Notes: generated from the sequence alone by a model not told the origin. Counted from the first letter of the stretch, positions 21,414 through 34,842 are shown. The stretch is 64,000 nucleotides of DNA from Pseudoscleropodium purum (GCA_963969395.1 OZ017796.1:38368243-38432242); one strand, 5' to 3'. Translations and numbers: made by a program.

Positions 21414-24000
21414 TTACCAACCAACCTTTATGGCATTTCTCCAAGATTGAATGGCATCCTTATAAAGAAAATCCTCCAAAAAAAAGTATTGTTGGCCAAA
21501 CATGTGCACAAGGGGGAGATGTTTTCCTAATCTATTCCTTTGGTAGAATTTGAGAAACTTCAAATTGGAGAAGCATCTCTCATCCTCCACTAAACCAAGA
21601 ACCAAACAACATCCTATTTCAGCCAACTTAAAATATTTAGAAATCAACTTATTCAAGTGACGGGATTGGAAGAGTTTGCACCAAAGTTGTATGACGGGAT
21701 TCACAACAGAGGATTGGCCATATGTAGCCTTTGGATTAGCCTTCATCATCACCTTATAGAGGCCTTGTTGGTTGCCTAAGTTGCTTGCAAATAACATTTC
21801 AAGAATAGGACATTGGGGCTCTCTATTTTTCACGACTCTAGGAGTTGAATAAAAAGACTTCAAAACCACCAAGTGATGGCTGAAACTTGCATCAGCACCA
21901 TCTTGCAGCCAATACTGCGGATAGATTATACCAAATGCGTCTAGAAGCTCTTGTTGAGGAAAACGACAGTCAAGCTCATCACTCAAGCATTGAGCTATTT
22001 TTGCACAAGGCAATCCAAAAGTAATAGTTTTAGTACTCCCAGAAGCAAAATCTGCTGATCTGCATTTACTCAAACAACAAGTCAACCAAAGAAAAGACAT
22101 TGTACCGCAAAACAAACCTTGTCCTATTGCCACTCCTACAAGCAAAATTTGCATCAACTTGAAGAGAAGAGTTTGAGATTTACCTGAGAATTATCATTCC
22201 ACATTGTCTTGAATGCGATTGTATTCCTCTTATGTCACAAAGATATGAGCACAACTTTGCTTATTGTAGCATCTTGCAAAAATATTTGATTGCTCAAAAT
22301 TGAACAACAAGTGGCAAATGTTGGTTTCCCCGCATAGCTTCCGCCATTGCAGAGGAATATCTATGCTCATAAGGGAGACTAGATCATTGTAAAAAGGAAA
22401 GTCAACCTTGTTGAACACTGAAGTAGCATCAAGAAACATGTGTGCTAAGTCATGTTGGCAAAGCTTTACGGCTTGCATGAAATCATTGATGAAAATATCA
22501 CGAGCTTGTAAAAGTTTGATTAAGCAATGCACAACATTCACCAAAGGAATGAACAAAGCCAATGACAGAAGCACCTCTACATCAGACAAAAGATCAAAGT
22601 TATCGGCAGCCCTTGTTGTAGGCTTCAAACCGGGTCCGCCAATCATGTCAACACCAAATTTGACCAACAAGGTCCAATACTTTGACAAAATCCTTATGGT
22701 AGGACTGTTCATTGAAATCCACTAAGTTTCAACATTTCGAAGCATTTTGTTACCCTTAGTTTCTATGAGATCAACGAGCCTCTACAATTCAGCATGCTAC
22801 TTATTGCTACAACAAAAGTAAGAATACAAAAATTGAAAGAGGTCCTCAAGACGTGACACAAGCGGAAACTTAGACAGAGTCTCCACAACAAGATTCAATT
22901 GGTGATTGACACAACTTATGCCAATTAAGAAAGGAGCTCACTTCTCACGAATCTTGGTCATGACATGCATCCTTGATCTTTAAAATGTGCTCACTCCATC
23001 GGCTCCAAAACAAACCAATTTGCAAGCTACTTCATTGTGAGTCAAGCCTCTCTCCTCCATAAGAGCCTGCATTATTACCTCTGTCAAATAGTCAGCTGTA
23101 CCACTTTCAGACACATAGAAAGGTGTAGGAGGTGTGGCACCCTCTCCCACGACTGCATTGCATAAAAATGAACACCTACCCAAGAGGTGTTGTCCACGGC
23201 TATGACCTCATCAGTAGAAATAGAAACAATGAAGGCAAATTGGACGATACTCTTTAAAGTGGTAAGAACACAATCGTGTAAGTGCTCATTCATTTCCCAC
23301 CCCGTGGATTCCAACCAGTGCTTTCGCGGAAGATTTTTTACCTTCAGTTGCCTAAGCAATTGCTATTGTCGTTCATAGTCACACATTGGGCGGTTGTGAG
23401 TCAAGACATGCAGAAGAATACAGAACTGGACCCCCTTTCGCTTGAACTCGCCCTCCAAACCTTTGATTAGTTTATCAACAATCGTGGCAGATTGCTTCCG
23501 CCCTACCCACAACTTTGTTAGTTGGAAGTGCTTGCAATCATGCTTTACAAAATAGTCACCTTTTTCAGATGAAGCAGCGGGACCCCGTCTTCCCTATACA
23601 CGCACTTACCTTCATGTTTTTCTAGATTGTTTGCCTTGGGAACCAATATCTTCTGCCGCCCAATAATCTCAATGCTCTTGTGGCAAATGACCCTAACAAT
23701 TTCACCACTTGAATCAAATTCACCCTCCGTCCAAGTATACTTGCATGCCTAGACTTTTTGCCAAGGTCTTGTGATTGTAATCTAGACTATCTTCTTCTTT
23801 TTTCATGCCAACGCAGCAAAATAAGGCGTGTTGGGTGAAACAACGGTCACTTCAGAAATTGAACAATTACGCATAGGACCGGGGAGAGATTGTGAGAGCC
23901 GCGTCTCCGAGATGTAGGTCACGTCGTCAATTGCATCAACAACAACTGCATTGCCAACAATCGAAACACGAGGTTGCAGATATTTGCCAATGCCGGACAT
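21414..24000 (-). pseudogene. Second hAT transposase relic (DUF4371-like), multiply broken
   Basis: Pieces of one transposase lie in order on the minus strand, in shifting frames. An N-terminal fragment sits at about 24000-23400. STDEVIAVDNTSWVGVHFY (about 23200) matches the catalytic-Asp region typical of DUF4371/ZMYM-type plant hAT proteins, and CKLVCFGADGVST follows near 22990. A middle fragment is at 22712-22230. The C-terminal hAT dimerisation part is at 22157-21414, with VEDERCFSNLKFLKF, RNRLGKHLPLVHMFGQQYF and a Trp-rich end. Several stops and frameshifts separate the pieces, so it is clearly dead and older than the 9.5-19.5 kb element. I could not find its terminal repeats. Confidence 0.75.
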
Positions 24001-25363
24001 ATTTCGACTGAATCCAAAAGTACAAATTCAAAAGTTGTCAAGCAGCTTCAATCACGACACCATGACAAAATCGGAGACATGCACAACCAATCCACCCAAC
24101 AGCAAAGCGCAAATTAATAGGGAAACACATAGTATAGCACAACACAAGCAAAGACTCATGAAATATTGAAAGTATAAGCATGCAACGTGAGCAATTGAGC
24201 ACGACAAAGCATTGCAAGCAAGAAAGCAAAGGATCTTTTAAATCCGTGAACCACCCTTCTTGAAATTCAAAATAACTTTGCACTCCACATTCAAGTTACG
24301 CCTCCATTTTCAGAATGCAGTGAATGCCAATTACTAGAGATTTTTTGAATCCCTCACAAATTTTCACAACACTATGGAATTGGAGGAGGTGAAGAATTCA
24401 AGATCGCAAGTAGGACCAGCTCTAGGCTCAAGTGCCTCCTTCAAAAGTTTGAAAGATGTTGGTAGAAGTGAATCCCTAAACCACTATTAAGGCTAAGCAA
24501 GGACACTAATGGGAACAATTAATGCTAACTCAAAAAACTACAAGTTGTGGCCAGGGTGAAAGAGACAACAACTTGAACCCTATCCTTGGCTAGTAAGGAC
24601 CGTTAGATGTGGCTGCTACAGCTAAGGATCCACGGTCCATATGGCTTTTCAGCTCTCAAATGGAAAAAATTTAGTGGATGGATGCTACTAGCCTCCTGGA
24701 TGAAAAGCATTTTCTGTGGCTCCCAAATCTACATATTGTGTACTTTGGCTCAATTCCAAAGTTGTGTACATTTTTTCCAAATGTTCATTTAGCACCACAT
24801 TTTTTTTGGTCAAAACTTGGTGCTTTTTAGCCAATTTTACAATCACTAGGGTCGATTAGAGACTTGCAATATTATATTCAAAAGATCTTGTTGGAGATCA
24901 CGGGCGTTTGTCCTAGCTCATAGCAGCTAGCCATATGTAAGGTAGCACCCGGACTTGACTGGCACATTCAATTAAGCTTTAGGTTTACAAGTTTGATTAG
25001 GAATACTTTGAATAAAACATGATATTTGGAACAAGGGAGGTCATTTCAAGCCTATTCCCTATATTGTTCTCTGGCGGGGGAAAATGTGGCGTTGTTAAAA
25101 TTATATTTTTTCAAAAAAAATAAAAAATAAAAAATGAAGAAATTTTAAAATGCAAAAAAAAATTGAAAAAAGTTGAATTTTTTTAATAGAAATGATGTGG
25201 CACTCTCTCAACCACGTTAGACTGCATTATTGGCATTGTTTTCAGTGTTTTCAGAGCTAGTGAACCTATAATCTTGTAGAGTCCTCAAATCTCATATAAT
25301 GGGAGATCTTCTTCACCAAACCAAACGAACACCAAAAGGAGCTTATGTTATTTTGGATTTTTG
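24001..25363. other. Intergenic region, no gene seen
   Basis: It probably includes the 5' flank of the dead hAT at 21.4-24.0 kb. No open frame is recognisable and no terminal repeat was located. Confidence 0.4.
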
Positions 25364-25519
25364 TATGTCTAAGTTGATAGGGATTTTTAGACTTGTAATG
25401 TCACAAGCCATGTTTTTATGTCAACAATTACGTCCACTATAACATCTTCATGTTACGATGGATGTGAAAACATGGCTTGTGACATTAGGTGTTTAGAAAA
25501 ATCCATCAACTTAGACATG
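25364..25519. mobile_element. Foldback element with about 65-bp inverted arms
   Basis: The left arm begins TATGTCTAAGTTGAT and contains AATGTCACAAGCCATGTTTT. The right arm contains the complement, AAAACATGGCTTGTGACATT, and ends ATCAACTTAGACATG. The arms are separated by only about 25-30 nt, so the transcript would fold into a long hairpin. It is probably a MITE. A hairpin small-RNA precursor is an alternative. Confidence 0.75.
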
Positions 25520-25599
25520 AGTTTCTTCTAGTAAAAACTCAGTCCGATATCATGGTTAGCAATTAAATTAAAAATTCTTAAACTAAAAAAAAGAATTGT

Positions 25600-25765
25600 T
25601 GTTGGTACGTGAAGGTTTGATTCAGACACTTAGGTGCCGAAATTGAATTTTCACTTTAAAATCTTATGGTCCATGTTACCACACGCTATTCACAAAATGA
25701 CATGTGACACTTTTTTACAAAAATGATTTAATTTATATTAAATCTAACTTACACGTAGTGTATGT
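25600..25765 (+). repeat. Dispersed repeat shared with 45527-45710
   Basis: GTACGTGAAGGTTTGATTC, CACTTAGGTGCCGAAATTGA, ATGACATGTGACACTTTTT and AATGATTTAATTTATATT each have an ordered counterpart in 45527-45710. It is non-coding. Confidence 0.55.
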
Positions 25766-25806
25766 TTGATTATTTTGCAGCACTATTGAAGAAAACCTTA
25801 TTATGT

Positions 25807-25881
25807 GCGTGGGATAGAGTAATTGGTAACTTGTTAGGCTCATAATTTGAATGTTGTGTAGGTTCGAATCCTACTCCCGCC
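25807..25881 (+). tRNA. trnfM: Degenerate mitochondrial-type trnfM in a NUMT
   Basis: The sequence GGCTCATAATTTGAATG gives an anticodon loop with CAT. A T-arm follows (GTAGGTTCGAATCCTAC), then an acceptor 3' strand CTCCCGCC. The 5' acceptor strand GCGTGGG pairs with one mismatch, and the D-arm is altered. It resembles plant mitochondrial initiator tRNA more than the plastid one. Lying next to rrn26-like sequence supports mitochondrial origin. As a nuclear copy it is probably not functional. Confidence 0.6.
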
Positions 25882-26414
25882 AAATAGTCTAAGTGATTTT
25901 TGTCGAATAGCGGGATTTATATAAAAAAAACAGCAGTGCATCTATAACTTAGTTATTTCTACGCATTCTTGATCTATTTTTCGGTCAAAAAAATATTGAA
26001 ATATATAAATAAATAAAGGGGTGATAAGACAAATACTCATTCTATTGTGTCTAGGCAAAAGGAACCCTATATTCTGCTTGTGATGCGATATGGAAATAAA
26101 ATATACGTATTCTATTGATGATCTGAAATAGTCATTTACAGGATAATGAAGGGATGAATCGATCCAATTATTTTCATGGCCTGGATTTTCGTATGCTTCT
26201 TTTTCCATGAGATGTTCTTTATTTTTTATTTTTTGAAAAAATATGCACAAATTGCATAAACCTTTGTCATCAAGCCTGAATGCACCCGCTCTAGTAAATG
26301 ACCCGACTAGAAGGCAAGCCCGCCATTCTGAAGTATGAATAGAAGTCTCATTGGCAAATATTTTGGTAATGATTAGTGAGGTAGGTGCAATTCCTACTTC
26401 ATCCTAAATAATGC
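25882..26414. other. Spacer within the mitochondrial-derived insert
   Basis: It lies between the trnfM-like and rrn26-like segments and is probably the corresponding mitochondrial intergenic spacer. The minus-strand frame 25942-26250 has no recognised domain. Confidence 0.4.
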
Positions 26415-27400
26415 ATCGGATGGATGTCTGGACATTGAGAAAAAAGGATGCTTTCAAGGACAAAACACCATGAAGAGATATCATCTGTGATCCATGGATC
26501 TCCAATCGGGAAATCGTATCCAAGTGGGGCGGCGCATTAGTGTGTTGTGCTCTGTCTTGGATTTTTGAAACTTAGTGAATTGAAACATCTAAGTAGCTAA
26601 AGGAAAGGAAATCAATCGAGACTCCATTAGTAGTGGCAAGCAAAAGTGGATTAAGCTTTGTAAGAAGGCCGCAGTAGAAAACGCATTGCGCTTTCTACTG
26701 CGGCTTTTTCTCTTCATCCAATTTATTTGAAATTGAATGATGGAAAAACCATTCAAGGAATTGTAAAAAGATTGGAAAATCTTATCAAAGAGGGTGATAG
26801 CCCTGTAAATTTTTTCCTATGGTTCAACTTAATGAGTAAAACGCGGATACCGTGTTTGAATCATGATCACTCTTATGTGACCAAGGGGAACCACCTTCTA
26901 AGCCTAAGTATTCCTTAGTGACCAATAGCATACAATTACCGTGAGGGAAAGGTGAAAAGAACCCTACAAAAGGGAGTGCAATAGAAAACCTGAAATTCGA
27001 TGCAAACAATCAATCGAAGGACAAAGTAGGCTAAGTCTAAATGGCGAGAAAGAAGAGATTGCGTTTTCTTTTGCACTTAATTATTTAGAACTTTCGACTC
27101 TAATAGTGTACCTTTTGCATAATGGGTCAATGAGTAAATGGACACAACAAGCTTAAGCCATTAGGTGTAGGTGTAATGAAGTTGAAAGTAAATAAAGAAT
27201 ATAGTTGTTTCTATTTGACCCGAAATTGAGTGATCAAGCCATGAGCAGGTTGAAGAGAGTTTTAATGAGCCTTAGAGGATCAAATCCATGTATGTGGCAA
27301 AATATGGGGATGACTTGTAGCTAGGGGTGAAAGGCCAACCAAACTCAAAGATAGTTGGTTTTCCGCAAAATCTATTGAAGAAAACATTTTGGCGGCCACG
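26415..27400 (+). pseudogene. rrn26: Mitochondrial large-subunit rRNA (rrn26) 5' fragment in nuclear DNA
   Basis: Conserved LSU rRNA stretches occur in order: GGACATTGAG and GGATGCTTTCAAGGAC, CATCTGTGATCCATGGATCTC, TGAAACATCTAAGTAGCTAAAGG, TACCGTGAGGGAAAGGTGAAAAG, AAGCTTAAGCCATTAGGTG, GGGGTGAAAGGCCAACC and GTTGGTTTTCCG. The wording is that of plant mitochondrial 26S rRNA. Substitutions and small indels occur throughout and only about the first third of the gene is present, so this is a nuclear mitochondrial insertion (NUMT). Confidence 0.85.
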
Positions 27401-27494
27401 CCTTCGGCCCTTGTTGAATATCTGGCATTGATGTGGGGTTCCACCCCCCACCCCCCGATGGAGAAGGCAGAGTGGGTAAGTGCTTAAGTGGCAC

Positions 27495-27800
27495 CATCTG
27501 CTAAGACGTCTAAATGATTTCCTTGATAATCGGAAGTTCTGAAAAAGTATGAAATGCCGAAGGGCTTTTGACCATCCATTCAAGTGTTGTTGAATTCTAT
27601 TCAACAGTCCAAGGACTTGAAGCACACTTGTTTTCACTCGTTAGGGTGGAAAAAACCACTACGAAGATACACAAAATTCCTATCACAAAAACATACGAGC
27701 CGAAACTACTAAAGGCATTCCATCCAGTGTAAGCATCTAGATAATCTGGAATGCGATGTGGCATACTTGCAAGACCTAAAAAATGCAATTGTTGAAAAGC
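27495..27800 (-). pseudogene. cox1: cox1 C-terminal fragment (NUMT)
   Basis: Minus-strand translation gives LHFLGLASMPHRIPDY, DAYTGWNAFSSFGSYV and SSPWTVE. A stop falls where cox1 has Gln, and then NSTTLEWMVKSPSAFHTFSELP. This is the conserved C-terminal end of cytochrome c oxidase subunit 1. It is antisense to the adjacent rrn26 fragment. The premature stop and truncation show it is a nonfunctional nuclear copy. Confidence 0.85.
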
Positions 27801-30344
27801 AATGTGTGATCCTTGGGTCGCTACAAAAAATTCTCTTGTCAAGGCTTTGCCTCTAGTTTGATGTACATTTCTTTTTTCTAATAGAATTTTTGTCCATTTG
27901 TTAAAAATATAAATTAAAAAAAGTCTTTGGAGCCTCCAACTATTTCAAATAGATCTATTTTCACATCACCAATAAATTCTATTTGCTAAGTTTGCAATTT
28001 GTTTTGTTTTCTATAATCTATATGAATAATCTTTATACTTTAGAGTTAGTTCCATAGAACAATCTCATAGGGTATTTTTAGGAGTCTATAATTAACATTA
28101 TTGAATTATAAATGTTTTATAATATACTCATAATATTTGGCATATATTCTCTTGTATTATTTTTAGAATCAGAGGATTCACCTGTAAGATTCTTAAAAGA
28201 AATTAGTTTCACTTATTTGAATCCTATGTTTGGACTCATCCAATTTTTCAAGACTTGTATCAATAATCCTCCTTTATTGCAATGTTAAGTCTACTTCTTA
28301 GTGTTTAACCCGTTAAAAGACCAAATGTTTAGATTTTTAACAACAAACAAATACAAAAATATATTCTAAGCACAAAAATCTTGTTATTTTATACATCTTA
28401 CATCTTATTGTTTGTTGATTTCTTGGTCAGTTTTCTGACATTTGTAAAATAGAGAATTTCAAAACTCTCTATAGTTCCAACTTAACAAGTATGAACATTT
28501 CACCTCCCAAATTAGAATTTGTTTATATTCATCCTTTGTTCAAACATTTAATGTCATGCCCCTAAACAATTATAATAAATTGACTTCAAAATATATTAAG
28601 GTGTCGAACGCCTTTGACAATTTGGATGAACAATCATAAGAATGCTTTAACCTTGACACAACATGCCAACTACTAAAATATTTACATATAAGTTACTTTA
28701 AAAAGATGAATAATTGCATCCATATTTTTTAAATAAATTTTTACAATCATACATCTTTTGTTCTCCATTGGATAACAAAGTTATAGGAACCTTATTTAAT
28801 TGAGTTATTGAATGTAGGTGTTTTGAAGCTTGCAACTTTTTAATTCCAACAAAACAATCTACATCCAAACATGTGACAAGTTTACTTATAGATGGTCTTT
28901 GAATCAATTTTAGAATTGTCAACCCTCAATAGATATTATGCTTTGTGAGTAAATGAACAACATTATGAAGCAACAAGTTTAGGTTGACTTTGGGATTCTA
29001 GATGGTGAAAATAGTTTTATAAAAAATAGTACACTTAGTGACCAAAATCACCAAATTTTATGATTTGGCAATTTTTCATAATATTATTTTCAATCTATTA
29101 TTTTCACTTTTTACATGTCACCAATTGAAAGGAGATCTTTTTGAAAAAGGCAGTAAACTATTGAGAGCCCTAACATATGTTAAAGCAATATAGGTATTGT
29201 TTCTATATTGTGTGGCTCCAATATCGTGTGGGGCTAATGAAATAACAAGAAAAGAAACGTCTTTTTTAAATCAACAACTTTTAACATTTTCCAGCATTTT
29301 GAGGTTGCAATTGTTGATAATGAATTTTTTTATTATATATGATAATTAATGTGTATATGTGTAACATTTATCAAGAGCCATTATGATGTTATAGGAATGC
29401 ATGACTCCATTGAAGGACAAGAGATGTAATCACCAACCATTAATTACATAGAATAGCTACATGGCAAGTAGAAAACTAGTGCCAAGACTTTGACATGCAC
29501 CAAATTGGGATGACAAATCTTCTAAGTCTTTCAAAATATTCTCATGACACTCAACTTTAGTAAACTAACCAATAGCCCTTGAAATCATTGTTTTTCCTAA
29601 GTTTTGTGAGCTTTATTCTATATATTACTTGATGAATGATTAATTGACTATTTATAGGACACATTTGGTGAACAAAAATAAATATAAACACTCAGCCCAT
29701 TAAATTTGGTGAACATTAGTGCAAATGCTCTTACATTACACTGAAAGTTTAGTATGACATTATTTAGTAGAAAACCTAGCTTGGTCATTAAAGTAACTAC
29801 ACCTAAAATTACAAAAATAAATGATTTAGCATGGTTGACATTATCATATCGAAGAACTTTTTTGTAGCTAGGATCTTGTTGGTAGTCAAAATGGGATTCT
29901 TAATTCTCTTAGAATGCATTCTTTGGACATTATATGAATAAACTATGGATTTTCAAAGTGCAGAAAATGAATAATTCAAAAACCAACCAAAGACTCTTAT
30001 GAATAATGGGAGTATATTTTAGGCAAGAATGTGTAGTGGTAGGTTTTGGAAAGTGATTGGATTTAGGTCTAGGTATGTTACAAAGGACAGCCTCTGAGTC
30101 ATTCATTCAAGCTGTTTTCAACAAATATTAAAAACCAACAAACCAAACAACTCAAAGTCTCTTGCACGGGACCATGATAAGCTTAATCATGACTGGAATT
30201 CAAAGTGGCTGTTTTATTAGGCATTGAATGGAAGGTAACTTAAAAGTGGTGGGATGAACTAAGGTAGGAGGTCTATAAACTGACCATTTAAGAGCTGGAA
30301 CTGATTTTGGGGGAGGTGAAACTTCTTCAAATATTTTGCAGTAA

Positions 30345-30515
30345 ATTTTCCTTGAAAGACAAGTAGAATTGGCATCTAACCTAAGTTGTTTGATATTTTT
30401 TGGAGCTTTTTGGAATTACTTATGAAATTTTGAAGCTGAAGTAACATAGAGTTCTAATAGTGTCCACCTCCTAAAATGTACACCATTTGTACATGACTAA
30501 AGGCTACAAAAAAGA
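30345..30515 (+). repeat. Dispersed repeat shared with 47655-47815
   Basis: GAATTGGCATCTAACC, the run ATATTTTTTGGA, TTTTTGGAATTA and ATGTACACCATTTGTACAT have ordered near matches at 47655-47815. It is non-coding. Confidence 0.45.
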
Positions 30516-30829
30516 AACATGTACATGCAATGTACATTTAAGGAGGTAGATATTCTTAGAACCTCCTACCATAAGTGGCAGAAATATTCTAGTGATGCAC
30601 ATTCCAAGAACTAGAATGTACACCATTAGTACAATTTTGCTTGTGATGAGCTTGCCCCCATCTAGACTATCATAGGTAGAGTTACCTTATAATGTCTTGA
30701 TCTCAAATTAAGCTTAGCTACTCTTGTCGGGTTTGTCTCTCTTGTTGTGATAGTGATAGAATGTCACCCACTCATGTAATAAGTGACTAAATTTTCATTA
30801 CTCCCATATTTGTATTTTCATTACCCTCC

Positions 30830-31150
30830 AATATCTATATTTTAAAGTGATCAATATGGGATTAACAACCACCCTATCATGTACCCTATATTCCATATAT
30901 GTATCAATATGTTGTATCATATCAATATTTCATTAATCCAATCCTATTCTATATAATCCCATATTCCTTACCTATATTTAAATCAATATATCATATCCAT
31001 ATTCCATATTAGACATCCATATTTCATATATCATACCATATCAACATTTTTTAGTCCACCTTCCTATTCTATATATATTATATTGTATTAACATTCCATA
31101 TATCATATCCATGTATATTTCATATATTCATATATTTGTATTAGACATCT
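30830..31150. repeat. Low-complexity CATATT-rich tract
   Basis: It is made of degenerate repetitions of ATATCATATCCATATT-like units, with no coding content. Confidence 0.55.
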
Positions 31151-34100
31151 AATTCAACAAGAGATAAGAAAAACAATCGTGTGATTTTCGATTATACACA
31201 TGGCATAAGGTATAGTTGCCCTACTAACTTAACCTTAAAAGGACCATATTATTACTGCCACATGTTTTCTATAACATTGTTTCTTTTACACACCCTTGTC
31301 CTTTGAGGGGTTATGGTAGTTGACAACTTTTGGGATTTCTCACATGTTATCAAGCAATATGTAAGGCAAAGCAAATTTTCATGACTTGATTCAGTTAGTC
31401 CCAACTTTGAAAAGGACAAAAAAAAAACATTCTACATTTTAGTTGAAAATTTGTTCCAAACTGAATTGCAACTATTTTCAGCCATACATACAAGATGGGT
31501 AATGGGGTCTTGATTGGTAATGGGTGGTTCTACCATAACTTGTTAAGCTTGGAAGTGTGTAACATAAGTTGAACGAGGGCACCACACTCCACCCGGCCAG
31601 TAGGCCACAAACACAACCACCGCCCACAAATTGTCATGCACAAAGTTGACCAAGGTTAGATCAGGATGTTGCTCATCCAGACCACCACGCCCAGAAAAGT
31701 CAACAACAACAACAAACATGTTTTAATTAAGTTTTAGGGTTATCTTGTTCTCCATCCATTTCTACGAGCCCACGTTGATTGAATTTAGGTTACCCACTTA
31801 TTAAGGCATAGTCAAGGCAAAGTACTTGTTGTACCTTTACCTCAAGCATACATGGAAGTATGAAACAGTCCCCAAAAGCCATACCCAAAAAACCAAAAGA
31901 TAGGACATGCCTTCAGTTGGGGGCAAATTTGATATGATATGATAGCGCTGCACAATCTAAGGTAAGTACAGGCCTTTGGCAAAACACGATAGGGTTGTAC
32001 GTGCCTTTTAAGAAATTTGAAAAAAATCTAAGTGACATTGGAAGTCCCCCCACATTTTCAACCATATGGACAGAAAAGTGTTTGTTCACTTTCTTGTATA
32101 AGTTATATTTCATTCAACTTCTCCGCACATGCATTTGAAGTTGGGTCTGAGGCAAGATTGTGGTTGTAATTGGGGTGGCAATTTGGGTTTCAACTCATTA
32201 CCTTCAATAGACCAGACAACACTTGTAAGCAAACGAGTGTGTCTCCTTTGGTTTTTTTGACGTTGTTGCGGACACTAAGTGCGTGATGGGTGACTCGAAG
32301 AAACTTTCGCTGTAAGACCTCGAATGTGTTTGTCGATGTCTGTCCTTGGAGTTTTGTGTGATGAGAAAGGGAGGTCTTGCAGAGAAGTTTGCCCTCCAGT
32401 GAGTGCTCTTGGTTTTTTGTTTTTTTAAGCAAATGATTTGCATGGTACCGAAAAAAGGTGATTTATCTAGTGACAAGCATGTCCTTCTAGAATGAATTCT
32501 TTAGAGGCCAAAGTGTTGGACTAAGAATAGACCACATTCTTGACTAATTTTTTGAAATATATGTATTGCCTAATCACACATTAAATATTTTAATCATTTA
32601 TCTACCCAAAATACACATATTCTTCAAATGTATCTACTACACATATTTTTGTTATCATTGGATGTTGCAACTTTAACATCAAAATGTTTGGACATAAAAT
32701 ATATCAAATGTGGAAAATGAGATTTTTACAAGGCAAAGGTGAATTACTTCAACAATTGGTGCACTTTATAGCTCAAAAATGACACATTATACATGTGCTC
32801 TACTATCCTATATAATTTGTAGTGATTCCTTAAGTTCACACTCGTTTAGAATTCGGATGACCACAAAGCATTAAATACAAAACATCTAATTACAAATGGT
32901 ATGCAATCAAGATCATAGTATGAGAAAGCAAAGCCATTGAAACATGTAATAATTCCATAGACATATTTATGACAAAAACATTAGGCATCATTGAAATACC
33001 CAACCATGCTAAAAGTTACATAGTTATAAATGTCTAGGGTGTAATTTTTTTTGTGATCATCTTTAATTTGTGAGAAAATTCAATTATATTTCTTTTCTTT
33101 ATCTTCTTCATCCCTCAAAAGTTGAGTATAACAAATTTCTTTCTCATGACCATGTGTCTTCTATATAGTTCATTAGTTTCTTTTTCATGATAATTTATAT
33201 ACTTAATATTCCTCTATTCAACCATCTATTTGAAAGATCTATAAATTCAAATCATGATTTGATTTGTACAAACTATACAAACAAACTATAGCCACATTTG
33301 AACTTATCCTTCACATCCCATTTTGAAACGGATATGATCATTTTCAAACAACCAATGGTTAGATAGTGGTTATTTAGGTCTTAAGAAATTGATCTTTTTT
33401 TATACTTTAGATCACTAATGGTGGCATTGTACCTTTTTAGCTTATAATTTATCTCGTTAATTACTAAAAAAAATTTATGCATTTTAAACTTTAAAATGCC
33501 TACTTTACCACAAAATGTCATTTAAAATGATTTAAAATGAATAATGTTGGATGAAGGACTACAATTTTCATTCATCATCCAAAGAGTTCTCTAAATGCAT
33601 GTGCAACAAATGATGGTACAAAATCCCTCATTGCAATATTGTTACACAAGAAGATGCTTTATCTACAAATCACATAAGATTTTTATTGCATATATTTTAA
33701 GTTGTTCTAGTTGTTCCTCTTGATTTGAATTTTAGTGACAAAAGTGATTTTTTTGAATTTAATTGCAAAACTATAGAAGTAAAATTTATCAAATCTAATT
33801 TTCATTTCTAGTTATAAATATTTTTAAACTTACTAAAATTAAATATTTTATTGCAATAAATATGGTCTATGATTTTATTATTATAAAGTCATACATAAAT
33901 TTGGTTTATATAACAATGTATTCCATTGTCATACTCACATGTTGTTAAACTTTAAAACTTTAAAACTAATTTGGATTCAATATGAATTATTTCCACATTT
34001 TCTTCAGAAATTAACTTTGATTTCAAGTCTTCATAAAAAAACATCAAAGTTTTAAGACTTGTAGAAGACATGTGTTTTCATCTCCAAAAAATAAAATAAT

Positions 34101-34842
34101 TGCATTTGATATACAATAGCACAATAGACAATGCAAAACAAAGGACAATGAATTTGGTTATATAATCATTGAATCCATCCTTTTACAAGCAAAGGACTAC
34201 CAAATAGTACAAACCGACAATGTGATCATTCTTCATTGTTGTTTGAACCAAAAAATCAAATATCCTAGATAGACCATATTTATATGCTTCCAAAGTCCTT
34301 TTCAGGGGTTAAAAGAACTAGAGTAAAAATCCCCTAAAGATTTCACATGCATTTTAGAAACTCATTGTATACAATTGCATGACATGAAAGAATAAAATAT
34401 TAATATAACTTAGGCATATAAATTCATTTTTGTTTAAAACTGGTTCAATCAAATATTATAAGAGATATTTTCATCCCCAAGTATTTGCTTGTAGTCTTTG
34501 CAATAGATTGTAGCAATTTTACAAACAATGGAGAGGCTTAGTTTAAGCTATTTCCACCTTTTAATCTTTGAGCATTGAATATAACATTTAGAGTCAGAAT
34601 TCAATATTTGAAAAACATTGATGTCAAATGCTTAATCAAGATTTGTACTAACTAAATAATTGAAATTCTCCAGTGATGCAAAGTAGGTCATCAAAAAACT
34701 GATGTCCTTGCTCATTTTTTTGCCTTTCTTGTTCTTGGATGACAAAATGACTTTAGAGTTAAATTATTTTCGATCACATGCAAGATTTTATGCATTAGAA
34801 ATTTAAAATAAATAACTATGATAATTGGAGAAAAAACTTAGA

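Larger units (their letters stand above)
27870..34842. other. AT-rich intergenic region, no gene seen
   Basis: There are seven kilobases with no recognisable protein, tRNA or rRNA. Noted items are a low-complexity tract rich in CATATT/ATATCAT units at about 30830-31150, a TTAACCCGTTAAAAGACCAAA element-like end near 28306, and a segment at 30345-30515 that resembles 47655-47815. Short minus-strand frames at 31913-32113 and 32190-32476 have no support beyond being open. Confidence 0.4.

Noticed and set aside
25942..26250. 102-codon minus-strand frame inside the mitochondrial insert
   Set aside because: No similarity to a mitochondrial protein that I recognise. It lies in what is probably spacer.
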